From: Bacteroidota bacterium
GTDB taxonomy: Bacteria > Bacteroidota > Bacteroidia > Bacteroidales > VadinHA17
Assembly: GCA_003250475.1 (NCBI GenBank)
Contig: QKGI01000068.1
Location: 1-39,168 of the forward strand
Direction of reading: 5' to 3'
Length of the DNA stretch: 39,168 nucleotides
The notes beneath the pieces were generated by a model, which saw only the letters and a program-made list of their open reading frames with translations, was not told the DNA's origin and made no database searches. This document shows, piece after piece, positions 7,867 through 16,040 of this stretch. Every line of letters begins with the position of its first letter. Position 1 is the first letter of the stretch. Position numbers and translations under genes: made by a program.

Positions 7867-9183
7867 ATGAGAAAGAACAGGTTTTTATGGATAACGGTGG
7901 TTATTCCGATGATTATGCCGAATATATCGTCAGGGCAGAAACAATGGACCCTGGCCGAATGTATTGACTATGCGCTCAGGGAGAACATACAGGTAAGAAA
8001 AGCCGATGTCTCGGTAAGTGTCGGTGAGATAAACCTTCAACAGGCGAAAGATAACCGGTGGCCCAGCCTGAGCGCTTCCGTGGGTGAGAGCATGGGATGG
8101 CAGCAGGAGACAGATGTTTATGGCGAAACAGCCTTCACAGGGTCATCGCGCACTTCTGCCTCCCTGAGCAGCGGTGTCACCCTCTTCAGCGGCTTCCAGA
8201 CAAAGAACCAGATCAAACAGGCAGACCTTAGTTACAGGATTCTGCAACTGAGTACTGACGAAACAAAGGAGAATGTATCGTTAAATATACTGAGCGCCTA
8301 CCTCCAGGTGCTCTATGCAGAGGAGCAGGTCACCACCAGCCGTAGCCAGGCAAATGCCACACGTGAAGAGATGGCGCTGGCATATGAGAGGCTCAGCCTT
8401 GGAGCCATAGCCAACAGCGACTATCTGCAGGTGAAGACGCAGCTTGCCAGCGAGGAGCTGACGCTTGCCAATGCCATAAACAACCTTAAAATGGCCAGGG
8501 TGACCCTGATGCAGCTTATGGAATACCCTGTCGATGATTCATTTGATATTGCAAGACCGGATATTGATTCTTTATTATCACTTCCTCCTGTTACCAGCGC
8601 GTCGTCAGTGTTCCAGGAGGCGATACAGGTAAAACCACAGATCAGGAATGCTGAGCTGGGCCGGGAGAGTGCAGCGGTCGATCTTGAGCTGGCAAAAGGA
8701 GGGTTTTATCCTACGGTGTCAGTTAACGCCGGACTGAGTACAGGATTCACACAGGCGGCAGAGATGGGTTCACAGCTGAAAAGCGGATTCACTCCCTCGG
8801 TGGGCCTTTCGGCCTCCATCCCTATTTTCCGTAACAACCAGAACAAATCGTCCGTGGCAAAGGCCATGCAGGGGATCACTACCGCTGAGCTTGACGAACT
8901 CAACACACGAAACCAGCTCCGGAAGGAGGTTGAACAGGCAGTCCTGGATGAGCAGTCGGCACTGATAAGCTACGAGGCATCTGTAAACCAGTATGAGGCC
9001 TCGCTCGAAACATACAACGTCGCAGAAGAAAAATTCAAGCTTGGAGCAATGAACTCTGTCGACTTTCTGATACAGAAGACCAACCTCGCTTCAGCTGAAA
9101 GCAAGTTACTGCAGGCAAAGTACGAGCTTGTCTACTGCCATAAGATCATTGACTTCTACAGGGGGAAATCACTGACATTTTAA
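7867..9183 (+). CDS. TolC-family outer-membrane efflux protein
   Basis: 438 residues: a signal peptide (MRKNRFLWITVVIPMIMPNISSG) followed by the two OEP repeats of TolC-like proteins. The mature start QWTLAECIDYALRENIQVRKA is the standard family opening, and the long heptad-like Ala/Leu/Gln helices (AEEQVTTSRSQANATREEMALAYERL and the equivalent near the C-terminus, YNVAEEKFKLGAMNSVDFL) form the periplasmic tunnel. It would provide the outer-membrane channel for the MacAB-type pump encoded immediately downstream. The ATG at 7867 is chosen because it gives a proper signal peptide and is preceded by a purine-rich AAAGAAAGG. Confidence 0.92.
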   Translation: MRKNRFLWITVVIPMIMPNISSGQKQWTLAECIDYALRENIQVRKADVSVSVGEINLQQAKDNRWPSLSASVGESMGWQQETDVYGETAFTGSSRTSASLSSGVTLFSGFQTKNQIKQADLSYRILQLSTDETKENVSLNILSAYLQVLYAEEQVTTSRSQANATREEMALAYERLSLGAIANSDYLQVKTQLASEELTLANAINNLKMARVTLMQLMEYPVDDSFDIARPDIDSLLSLPPVTSASSVFQEAIQVKPQIRNAELGRESAAVDLELAKGGFYPTVSVNAGLSTGFTQAAEMGSQLKSGFTPSVGLSASIPIFRNNQNKSSVAKAMQGITTAELDELNTRNQLRKEVEQAVLDEQSALISYEASVNQYEASLETYNVAEEKFKLGAMNSVDFLIQKTNLASAESKLLQAKYELVYCHKIIDFYRGKSLTF

Positions 9184-9303
9184 TTTAAGGAACCTGTAAC
9201 GGATACAACAGATGTAATCAACTTATTCTATCACGCGCAGGTACATCTTTATAGTAATGAGATACCAGGAGGTTCAAACACACAAAAGAAACAAACAGGT
9301 AAA

Positions 9304-10725
9304 ATGATGAAAAGCAGGAACATATTCATAGGCACCGGTTTTCTCGCCGCTGTCGCTGCAACAATTCTGTCGGTCCACAGCTGCAGGAAAAGCAATACGT
9401 ACAGTTTTGAGACGGCTGAAGTAACAAAAGGGTCAATTGTAAATACCGTCACCGCAACGGGCACCCTTGAGGCGATCACTTCGGTGGTGGTAGGGACACA
9501 GGTCTCAGGGATAGTCGATAAGCTATATGTCGACTTTAATTCGGTTGTAAAGAAAGGGCAGGTGCTGGCTGAGCTTGACAAGACCTCTTTGCGGTCGGGA
9601 GTGCAGCAGGCACTTGCCACCCTTGACAATGCGAAGGCGGAGATGGAATACCAGAGTTCCAACTACGACAGGAGCAAAGCGCTGTATGAAAAGAATCTGA
9701 TTGCCCAGGCTGACTATGACCAGGCAAAGTATAACTATGAAAAGTCAAAGTCAACCCTGAAAAACTCCCAGGCGCAGTATGACAAGGCGCTTGTTCAGTT
9801 GGGATATGCAACCATTTATTCCCCTATCGACGGTGTGGTGATGAACAGGGCGGTAGATGAGGGCCAGACCGTGGCGGCAAGCTTTAATACTCCTGAGATA
9901 TTCACCATAGCACAGGATCTGACTCAGATGCAGGTTGAGGCTGACATCGACGAGTCGGACATCGGTATGGTAAAACAGGGACAGAGGGTGGAGTTTGACG
10001 TGGATGCCTACCCGGATGAGAAATTTGCCGGGACAGTAGAACAGATAAGGCTGTCGCCGGTGACAACCTCGAGTGTTGTCACCTATACGGTTATCATTAA
10101 TGCGCCCAACCCTGATAAGAAGCTGTTACCGGGCATGACAGCCAACATAGTAATCTATGTGGAGGAGCTGAAGGATGTGCTTACCATACCCTATAAAGCA
10201 GTGAAATTCACACCTGATGCTGACTATCTTGCCAGGCAGGGCAGGAAGAACATGCAGGAGGGGGGAGTATCCCGTCCGCAGGCCGGTGCTCCTGCCTCCG
10301 GAGAAAACAGACCTCCCGCAGCTGCCGCAGGAGGAAATGCACAGGCATCACGTCCCGGGAACGGCAGTATGAGAGGAACCGGAACAGGAGGAGCAGGCAT
10401 GGGAATGCGGGAGATGGCCGCAGGAGGGGCAAAGGCAACTGCCACACTGTCCGGAGGGTCCGGGATGCCTTCCGTGGTATGGGTAAAGGAAGCCGACGGC
10501 ATCAGGCCTGTACCTGTTAAACTGGGCTCCAATGATGGTGATAACAGCGAGGTAAAGTCGGGACTTAAGGAAGGAGACAATGTGGTTATAAGAATGAGTA
10601 TCGCCACTGCCAAAGACAAGAAGGCAAAAGAGGTGACATCCAGCCCATTCATGCCAACCCCCCCGGGAAGACGTAACACCCAGAGCTCATCCGCTTCAAA
10701 ATCCAACACTTCAGCAAGGAACTAA
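9304..10725 (+). CDS. Periplasmic adaptor (membrane fusion protein), MacA/HlyD family
   Basis: 473 residues. An N-terminal hydrophobic segment with Cys (TILSVHSCRKSN) could be a lipobox or membrane anchor. Next come the biotinyl-lipoyl half (TATGTLEAITSVVVGTQVSGIVDKLYVD), an alpha-helical hairpin (about 95-160), the second lipoyl half (IYSPIDGVVMNRAVDEGQTV) and the beta-barrel region (PGMTANIVIYVEELKDVLTIPYKAV). It joins the ATP-driven permease to the TolC-family channel. Residues of about 305 to 385 form a low-complexity insert rich in Gly, Ala, Pro, Met and Arg placed within the membrane-proximal part, which most MacA proteins lack. The gene ends 2 bp before the ABC ATPase, so translation is probably coupled. 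Confidence 0.92.
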   Translation: MMKSRNIFIGTGFLAAVAATILSVHSCRKSNTYSFETAEVTKGSIVNTVTATGTLEAITSVVVGTQVSGIVDKLYVDFNSVVKKGQVLAELDKTSLRSGVQQALATLDNAKAEMEYQSSNYDRSKALYEKNLIAQADYDQAKYNYEKSKSTLKNSQAQYDKALVQLGYATIYSPIDGVVMNRAVDEGQTVAASFNTPEIFTIAQDLTQMQVEADIDESDIGMVKQGQRVEFDVDAYPDEKFAGTVEQIRLSPVTTSSVVTYTVIINAPNPDKKLLPGMTANIVIYVEELKDVLTIPYKAVKFTPDADYLARQGRKNMQEGGVSRPQAGAPASGENRPPAAAAGGNAQASRPGNGSMRGTGTGGAGMGMREMAAGGAKATATLSGGSGMPSVVWVKEADGIRPVPVKLGSNDGDNSEVKSGLKEGDNVVIRMSIATAKDKKAKEVTSSPFMPTPPGRRNTQSSSASKSNTSARN

Positions 10726-10727
10726 CG

Positions 10728-11468
10728 ATGAAGGCAATAATTGACATATCATCCCTGAAGAAAGACTATCAGGTAGGTGAGGTCACAGTGCATGCCCTGA
10801 GAGGTATTGACCTCAGCATTTATGAGGGAGAATTCGTTGCGATAATGGGTGCCAGCGGTTCAGGTAAGTCTACGATGCTTAACATAATAGGCTGTCTGGA
10901 CAGACCGACCGAAGGGACATATCATATCGACGGTGTAAACGTTGCCGACATGTCAAGGAATGAGAGAGCCATGATACGAAACAGGAAGATCGGATTTGTC
11001 TTCCAGTCATATAACCTGCTTTCCCGTACCTCGGCACTGGAGAACGTCGAGCTGCCGCTTATGTATAACTCCAGGATGAAGGCCAGAGAACGGAGGGAGA
11101 GGGCTATTAATGCCATGGAGGCAGTAGGGCTGGCTGACAGGATGGGACATATGCCCAACCAGCTCTCGGGTGGCCAGCAGCAGAGGGTGGCTATTGCCCG
11201 TTCACTGGTAAATGACCCGGTGGTTATCCTTGCCGACGAGGCTACAGGAAACCTCGACACACGGACATCGTACGAGATAATGTCACTCTTCCAGGAGCTA
11301 AACAGCAAGGGGAAGACCATTGTCTTTGTGACACATGAGCCTGATATAGCCCGTTGTATGACCAGGAGCGTGGTCTTTCGCGACGGTCATATCATAAGGG
11401 AGGAAGAGGTTACGAATCGGCTGAATGCCGGAGAGATGCTTAGGGCGTTACCGGTGGAACAGGATTAA
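10728..11468 (+). CDS. ABC transporter ATP-binding protein (MacB/LolD type)
   Basis: 246 residues with all ABC motifs: Walker A GASGSGKST (41-49), Q-loop FQSYNLL (about 92-98), signature LSGGQ (146-150), Walker B ILADE (167-171) and switch His203 (VTHEP). The sequence belongs to the MacB/LolD/FtsE group that drives mechanotransmission pumps rather than a conventional transport pore. In E. coli MacB this domain is fused to the permease; here it is a separate subunit pairing with the next gene. It lies 2 bp after the adaptor and 14 bp before the permease. Confidence 0.95.
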   Translation: MKAIIDISSLKKDYQVGEVTVHALRGIDLSIYEGEFVAIMGASGSGKSTMLNIIGCLDRPTEGTYHIDGVNVADMSRNERAMIRNRKIGFVFQSYNLLSRTSALENVELPLMYNSRMKARERRERAINAMEAVGLADRMGHMPNQLSGGQQQRVAIARSLVNDPVVILADEATGNLDTRTSYEIMSLFQELNSKGKTIVFVTHEPDIARCMTRSVVFRDGHIIREEEVTNRLNAGEMLRALPVEQD

Positions 11469-11482
11469 AAAGCAGGAGAAAA

Positions 11483-12703
11483 ATGAATCTGGGAAATCTT
11501 TTAAAAGTAGCGATAAACGCCCTTAAGCGTAACAAGATGCGTTCATTCCTGACCATGCTGGGCATAATTATAGGGGTGGCTTCTGTCATCACCATGCTTG
11601 CTATCGGCCAGGGATCAAAAAAGAGTATTCAGGATCAGATTGCGAGCATGGGTTCCAATATGCTGTTCGTGATGCCGGCTAACATGAGGATGGGTGGCGT
11701 GCAGCAGGGCAATTCCAGTTCGCAGAGGCTGACGGTAAATGACGTCAATGCCATAAAAGCCGATTGTGATGCTGTGATAGCCGTCTCACCGGAGGTGCGA
11801 AGCAGCGGACAGGCTGTCTATGGTAATTCAAACTGGCCCACCACCATCTATGGTGGCAATGAGCAGTATCTTGTTATTAAAAGCTGGACTGTCGTCAGCG
11901 GTCGTAACCTTACAGACAGCGAGGCCAGAGGCTCGGCAAAGGTCTGCCTGATAGGACGAACGGTAGCTGACGAACTCTTCGGCGAAGGAGTCGACCCCAC
12001 CGGCGAGACCATCAGGTTCAAAAACATACCCTTCAGGATCATCGGCGTGCTGGCAGAGAAGGGACAGAACAGCTTCGGGCAGGACCAGGATGATGTTCTT
12101 ATTGCACCATACACTACGGTTCAGAAGCGGATACTGGCACAGACACATATTCAATCGATACAGATGTCTGCCCGCAGTGCGGAGGATTCAGAACTGGCAG
12201 AGACCCAGGTTGAGGAGGCGCTGCGTCGCACCCACAAGCTCCGGGAAAGTGAGGATAATGATTTTGAGATCAGAAGCCAGGAAGAGCTGGCTACGACCAT
12301 GACGTCGGTAACAGAGATACTTACTATCCTGCTGGGAGCAATAGCCGGTATATCTTTGCTGGTAGGAGGCATAGGTATCATGAATATCATGTACGTCTCA
12401 GTCACAGAGCGGACAAGGGAGATAGGACTCAGGATGTCGATCGGTGGCCGCAGCATAGATATCCTCCTTCAGTTTCTTATAGAATCGATAATGCTGAGTG
12501 TTTTTGGCGGATTGATAGGCATCATGCTCGGCTTCGGAGCCTCTTCCATCGTGGAGATACTCACCAGCTGGCCTATAAGTGTCATGTGGAGCTCGGCTAT
12601 ACTCGCCTTTGTTGTCTGCACAGTCATCGGGATCTTCTTTGGCTGGTATCCGGCACGGAGGGCTTCCGAGCTCGATCCCATCGATGCATTGAGATATGAG
12701 TGA
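11483..12703 (+). CDS. MacB-type ABC permease (MacB_PCD + FtsX)
   Basis: 406 residues. TM1 lies near residues 15-40 (MRSFLTMLGIIIGVASVITML). It is followed by a large periplasmic MacB_PCD domain (about 45-270) and three C-terminal FtsX helices (from ILTILLGAIAGISLLVGGIGIMNIM to AILAFVVCTVIGIFFGWYPARRA). The end ASELDPIDALRYE is diagnostic of the family. With the ATPase, adaptor and TolC protein it forms a four-part efflux machine that expels periplasmic substrates such as antibiotics, peptides or lipids. A good Shine-Dalgarno (AGGAG) precedes the start. Confidence 0.95.
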   Translation: MNLGNLLKVAINALKRNKMRSFLTMLGIIIGVASVITMLAIGQGSKKSIQDQIASMGSNMLFVMPANMRMGGVQQGNSSSQRLTVNDVNAIKADCDAVIAVSPEVRSSGQAVYGNSNWPTTIYGGNEQYLVIKSWTVVSGRNLTDSEARGSAKVCLIGRTVADELFGEGVDPTGETIRFKNIPFRIIGVLAEKGQNSFGQDQDDVLIAPYTTVQKRILAQTHIQSIQMSARSAEDSELAETQVEEALRRTHKLRESEDNDFEIRSQEELATTMTSVTEILTILLGAIAGISLLVGGIGIMNIMYVSVTERTREIGLRMSIGGRSIDILLQFLIESIMLSVFGGLIGIMLGFGASSIVEILTSWPISVMWSSAILAFVVCTVIGIFFGWYPARRASELDPIDALRYE

Positions 12704-12710
12704 TTTTTAA

Positions 12711-13829
12711 ATGAGAATCATTAGCTTTGACAATAGTATGAGAACGGAGGACCTGAGCAGGAAGAAGAAAGGGCTACCTGTGCTGCTGCATGCAACAGGC
12801 TGGATAATACTTTTTATCCTGCCCCAGTTCCTTATCACCGGAGGGGGGTTCGGGGACCTGCATACTACAATGATCATCTTCTTCCACACACTGATATTTG
12901 GCTCGATATTTTATATCAACTACTTCTGGCTGGTGCCATGGATGATGAAAAAGGGCGGGTTGATAAGATACATTCCGGTTGCACTGGGTCTGATAGTGAT
13001 TGTCAGCATTGGCTCCAACATGGTGTTCCGGAAGGCGTTTCCGCCTCCACAGGAGGTCCGCGAGAGGATCGATCATGAGAGAGCACAGGATAACAGGGAC
13101 GGGACGAGACACAGGAAACGCATGCCTGCCGGAATGGCTTTCTATAACTATTTCATAACCTCTTTCCTCGTGACAGGTTTTTCGCTGGGGTTGCGTTATG
13201 CTGAGAGCTCTGTGAAAAAGAGCGAAGAGATCAAAGAGCTCGAGAGGGAGAAGCTGAACTCAGAGCTGGCTCTTCTCAAGAACCAGGTGAGCCCCCATTT
13301 CTTTTTCAACACGCTGAACAACATTTATTCACTCATTGCCATAAACCAGAAAGATGCGCAGGAGGCAGTGCTGAGTCTTTCAAAGATGATGAGGTACATG
13401 TTGTATGAGTCTGAGCCAGGGAATACAAACCTCAGCCATGAGATAGAGTTCATGAAGGGTTATATTGATCTCATGAGGCTGAGGATGAGCGACAGGGTAA
13501 AACTGACGGTGGACTTCCCCGCAGAGTATGAAGACCATGACCTGCCGCCGCTGCTGTTCATACCCTTCATCGAGAATGCCTTCAAGTATGGAGTGAGCAA
13601 TAAGGGCAATTCATTCATTGACATCTACCTGCGCTCGGATACAGACCGTATTTCTTTCCGTGCCAGGAACAGCATAACCGTGGTGAACAGTAATGCCCCC
13701 CAGGCTGCGTCGGGGATAGGACTTGATAATGTCAGGAAGAGGCTTGCCCTGATTTATCCGGGACGCTATGAGCTGAAGACAGGTGAACAGGATTCCGTTT
13801 TTATTGTGGAACTGACAATAATGATGTAA
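12711..13829 (+). CDS. Sensor histidine kinase, LytS/YehU (His_kinase) type
   Basis: 372 residues. Four hydrophobic segments lie at about 22-45, 52-75, 82-105 and 140-165, followed by a short coiled coil (VKKSEEIKELEREKLNSELALLKNQ). The His_kinase domain then carries the phosphorylated His196 in NQVSPHFFFNTLNNIYSL. An ATP-binding half follows (PPLLFIPFIENAFKYG, N box; GIGLDNVRKRLALIYPG, G box). No separate extracellular sensor domain is visible, so the signal is probably sensed in the membrane, as in bacitracin-type envelope sensors. It lies 7 bp after the permease and 9 to 12 bp before the LytTR gene and should phosphorylate that regulator. Confidence 0.93.
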   Translation: MRIISFDNSMRTEDLSRKKKGLPVLLHATGWIILFILPQFLITGGGFGDLHTTMIIFFHTLIFGSIFYINYFWLVPWMMKKGGLIRYIPVALGLIVIVSIGSNMVFRKAFPPPQEVRERIDHERAQDNRDGTRHRKRMPAGMAFYNYFITSFLVTGFSLGLRYAESSVKKSEEIKELEREKLNSELALLKNQVSPHFFFNTLNNIYSLIAINQKDAQEAVLSLSKMMRYMLYESEPGNTNLSHEIEFMKGYIDLMRLRMSDRVKLTVDFPAEYEDHDLPPLLFIPFIENAFKYGVSNKGNSFIDIYLRSDTDRISFRARNSITVVNSNAPQAASGIGLDNVRKRLALIYPGRYELKTGEQDSVFIVELTIMM

Positions 13830-13841
13830 AATGCCTGAGTG

Positions 13842-14555
13842 ATGATACGGGTAGTTGCCATTGACGATGAGCCGCTGGCATTGCAGCTGGTGAAAGGTTA
13901 TGTTGAGAAGACCCCTTCACTCGATCTGGCCGGGCTTTTTGATAATCCTGTTGATGCCGTGGCTTTCATCCGTTCATCGGATGTTGACCTTGTCCTGCTT
14001 GACATTCAGATGCCTGACCTGACAGGTACCGAGATGGCCAGGGTCATTGCCGGCGGGCCGAAGGTTATCTTTACCACTGCCTATGAGAAATATGCCCTTG
14101 AGGGCTTCCGGCTTGATGCAGTGGATTACCTGCTGAAACCGTTCAGTTATGCTGAGTTCGTGAGGGCCATCAATAAGGCCAGCAAGCTCATAGAGCTTGA
14201 GATGAGAGAGTTACCCGGGCTGGAGGTCAGGAACGATTTTCTGTTCATAAAATCAGATTACAAGATCAGGCGGATCAACTTCTCCGAAATACTGTACATT
14301 GAGGGATTGAAGGATTATGTCAAGATCTTTCTTGTGGGAGAAAAGAAGCCAGTACTCTCTCTTTCGACTATGAAGGCGCTTGAAGCCAGGCTGCCGGGAG
14401 ACAGGTTCATGCGTGTGCACCGCTCCTACATTGTCAACCTTGAGATGGTGAAGGTCATTGAACGAAACCGTATCGTTCACGGCGATGTACGTATCCCTGT
14501 CACTGATCAGTACAGGGATAACTTTCAGAAGTTTCTTGACAGGAATTTTATCTGA
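13842..14555 (+). CDS. LytTR-family response regulator
   Basis: About 237 residues. The receiver domain (1 to about 115) has the acidic pocket IDDEP, phosphoacceptor Asp54 (VLLDIQMPD) and KPF Lys (YLLKPFSY). The LytTR DNA-binding domain (about 135-237) contains IKSDYKIRRINFSEILYIEG and RVHRSYIVNLEMV. It most likely controls the efflux operon it belongs to, by binding direct repeats upstream of the TolC gene. GTG at 13839 is an alternative start one codon upstream. Confidence 0.94.
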   Translation: MIRVVAIDDEPLALQLVKGYVEKTPSLDLAGLFDNPVDAVAFIRSSDVDLVLLDIQMPDLTGTEMARVIAGGPKVIFTTAYEKYALEGFRLDAVDYLLKPFSYAEFVRAINKASKLIELEMRELPGLEVRNDFLFIKSDYKIRRINFSEILYIEGLKDYVKIFLVGEKKPVLSLSTMKALEARLPGDRFMRVHRSYIVNLEMVKVIERNRIVHGDVRIPVTDQYRDNFQKFLDRNFI

Positions 14556-14559
14556 GGCT

Positions 14560-14582
14560 GCCGGCTGACTGTCTGGCTTTTT
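14560..14582 (+). terminator. Weak intrinsic terminator after the efflux/two-component operon
   Basis: GCCGG (14560-14564) can pair with CTGGC (14573-14577) with one G-U pair, followed by TTTTT. It begins five bases after the LytTR stop codon. The stem is only 5 bp, so it is a modest candidate. Confidence 0.45.
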
Positions 14583-14767
14583 CCGGGGAAACTACATTTG
14601 CAGCCATAGAATTACAAATCATCTGTTTTTACTGTTAAATGTAAAAGCAACCGGGAGTTGTGTCATCTGATGATACGGCTCGATGGTAAGAGTGAATCAG
14701 GGCGGCCGGAGCGTCTGACTTTTTATGCCTGGTGCGGTTATATGTGATAATAAGAGCTTTAAGTGAA

Positions 14768-14798
14768 TTGCATTTTAATAAATTTAAACCTAAATTTG
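14768..14798 (+). promoter_or_regulatory. Promoter candidate P1 upstream of lacI-type gene
   Basis: TTGC (14768-14771), 19 bases, then TAAATTTG (14791-14798) is an excellent fit to the Bacteroidota -33/-7 promoter and has the same layout as the susC promoter. It would give a leader of about 180 bases before the regulator and has no operator-like site over it. Confidence 0.6.
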
Positions 14799-14885
14799 CT
14801 AAATCATAAGATACGGTCCTGATAAAGTGGTAACAGAGAGTCAATGTATTTTCAAAAAAAATAATCATATGAAGGCGTAAATATA

Positions 14886-14917
14886 TTTGCGCATTAAAAC
14901 GATTAAGCATATATTTG
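14886..14917 (+). promoter_or_regulatory. Promoter candidate P2 with embedded operator
   Basis: TTTG (14886-14889), 20 bases, then TATATTTG (14910-14917). The LacI-type near-palindrome sits in the spacer, so repressor binding would exclude RNA polymerase. It lies about 70 bp upstream of the regulator's start codon and suggests autoregulation. Confidence 0.6.
14895..14906. promoter_or_regulatory. LacI-type operator, site 1 (TAAAACGATTAA)
   Basis: The site differs at one base from TTAAACGATTAA, found exactly before the first GH172 gene and before susC. A central CG flanked by A/T-rich inverted half-sites is typical of LacI/GalR-family operators. It lies between the -33 and -7 elements of P2. 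Confidence 0.65.
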
Positions 14918-14985
14918 AAATCTCACAGTAATTATCAGGCATAGGCTTGTGAGAGCATGTATGGTTTGATTTAAGTGATAAGATT

Positions 14986-15999
14986 TTGAAAAAGAAAAGG
15001 GTTTCATTAAAGGATATTGCTGATAAGGTCGGTGTATCAACTGCCCTTGTTTCGTACGTTTTAAATGGCCAGGAGAAGGAGAAGAGAGTAGGTGCTGAGG
15101 TAGTGATAAAGATCCGGAAGGCGATGGAGGAGATGAATTACAAGCCTAATTTCATCGCCCGGAGCTTAAGGTATGGAACGACTCAGACTATCGGGCTTAT
15201 CGTTACTGATATCGCAAACCCGTTTTTCAGTACCATGGCAAGACACATTGAGGATGAGGCATATAAGTCGGGCTACACTGTGATAATCGGCAGTTCGGAT
15301 GAGACCTCTGCAAAGTCGGATCTCCTTGTGGAGACACTCCTTAACAGGCAGGTTGACGGGTTCATTGTTGTTCCGGCGGAGGGTTGCGAAGACTGCCTGA
15401 GTCAGATTATTGAAGACAAGGTGCCGGTAGTGATGGTTGACAGGTATGTACCGGGACTGGTCTCTAACCATGTTGTGCTTGACAACTACTCGGCGTCGTA
15501 TAATGCCACTATGCATCTGATCAACAAAGGATACAAGAACATCGGCCTGGTGGCTTACAAATCATACCTTATTCACATGAGAGAAAGGGTAAGGGGATAC
15601 GAGGAGGCCATGAAGGCAAAAGGCCTTGAAAAGCAGATATGGATCAAATACATCAGGTTTAACCATCTTAAGACAGATATTAACAAAGTGATCGAGGCAA
15701 TAGGTTCAAAAGAGGATAACAATATCGACGCCCTTTTCTTTGCCACAAACACACTCTCAATGGCCGGGTTGTATAAAATACACAGCCTGGGTATAAAAGT
15801 GCCTGATGAACTTGCTATTATTGGTTTTGACGGGAATGAGGCATTTGACTTTTTCTATGCCCCGATAACTTATGTCAAGCAACCGGTAGACGAAATGGGC
15901 AAGGAAGCAGTAAGGATTCTGCTTGACCAGATGAACGGATCCAAGAAAATATCTCATGTTAACCTGATGTCACAGCTTATACTGAGGAACTCATGTTAG
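14986..15999 (+). CDS. LacI/GalR-family transcriptional regulator
   Basis: 337 residues. The N-terminal LacI helix-turn-helix and hinge are present (VSLKDIADKVGVSTALVSYVLNG at about 6-28; YKPNFIARSLRYGTTQTIGLIV at about 52-73), followed by a periplasmic-binding-protein-like effector domain (IANPFFSTMARHIEDEA to ITYVKQPVDEMGKEAVRILL). It starts at TTG (14986); no in-frame ATG precedes the helix-turn-helix, and the short MKKK lead is normal for the family. It is placed directly before the sugar-utilisation array and most likely responds to a sugar released from the target glycan, for example D-arabinose or a phosphorylated product. The near-palindromes in front of its own gene, the array and susC are its probable operators. 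LacI regulators are less usual than SusR, hybrid two-component or ECF-sigma systems for SusC-linked loci. Confidence 0.92.
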   Translation: MKKKRVSLKDIADKVGVSTALVSYVLNGQEKEKRVGAEVVIKIRKAMEEMNYKPNFIARSLRYGTTQTIGLIVTDIANPFFSTMARHIEDEAYKSGYTVIIGSSDETSAKSDLLVETLLNRQVDGFIVVPAEGCEDCLSQIIEDKVPVVMVDRYVPGLVSNHVVLDNYSASYNATMHLINKGYKNIGLVAYKSYLIHMRERVRGYEEAMKAKGLEKQIWIKYIRFNHLKTDINKVIEAIGSKEDNNIDALFFATNTLSMAGLYKIHSLGIKVPDELAIIGFDGNEAFDFFYAPITYVKQPVDEMGKEAVRILLDQMNGSKKISHVNLMSQLILRNSC

Positions 16000-16018
16000 G
16001 TTTTTTTTGAAAAGTAGT

Positions 16019-16030
16019 TTAAACGATTAA
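16019..16030. promoter_or_regulatory. LacI-type operator, site 2 (TTAAACGATTAA)
   Basis: An exact 12-mer in the 41-bp gap between the regulator and the first GH172 gene, ending 10 bp before the GTG start. All paired positions but one are symmetrical around the central CG. I cannot place a convincing promoter in this short gap, so the site may act on transcripts arriving from upstream or on a poor-consensus promoter such as TAGTTTAA at 16015-16022. Confidence 0.7.
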
Positions 16031-16040
16031 TGAGAACAAA

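Larger units (their letters stand above)
14556..14985. other. 430-bp intergenic region before the LacI-type regulator
   Basis: No gene is seen here; a 91-codon frame on the minus strand (14635-14910) has no coding character. It holds the weak terminator, two promoter-like elements and one operator-like palindrome, listed separately. The right half is strongly A+T-rich, as usual for Bacteroidota promoter regions. Confidence 0.6.

Noticed and set aside
14635-14910. 91-codon minus-strand frame upstream of the regulator
   Set aside because: It runs through promoter-like and A+T-rich DNA, has no recognisable protein features and would cover the operator.
15997-16010. Run of eight T after the lacI-type stop codon as a terminator
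   Set aside because: The bases before it form no stable stem beyond a 3-bp GAG/CTC, so it is not a credible intrinsic terminator.
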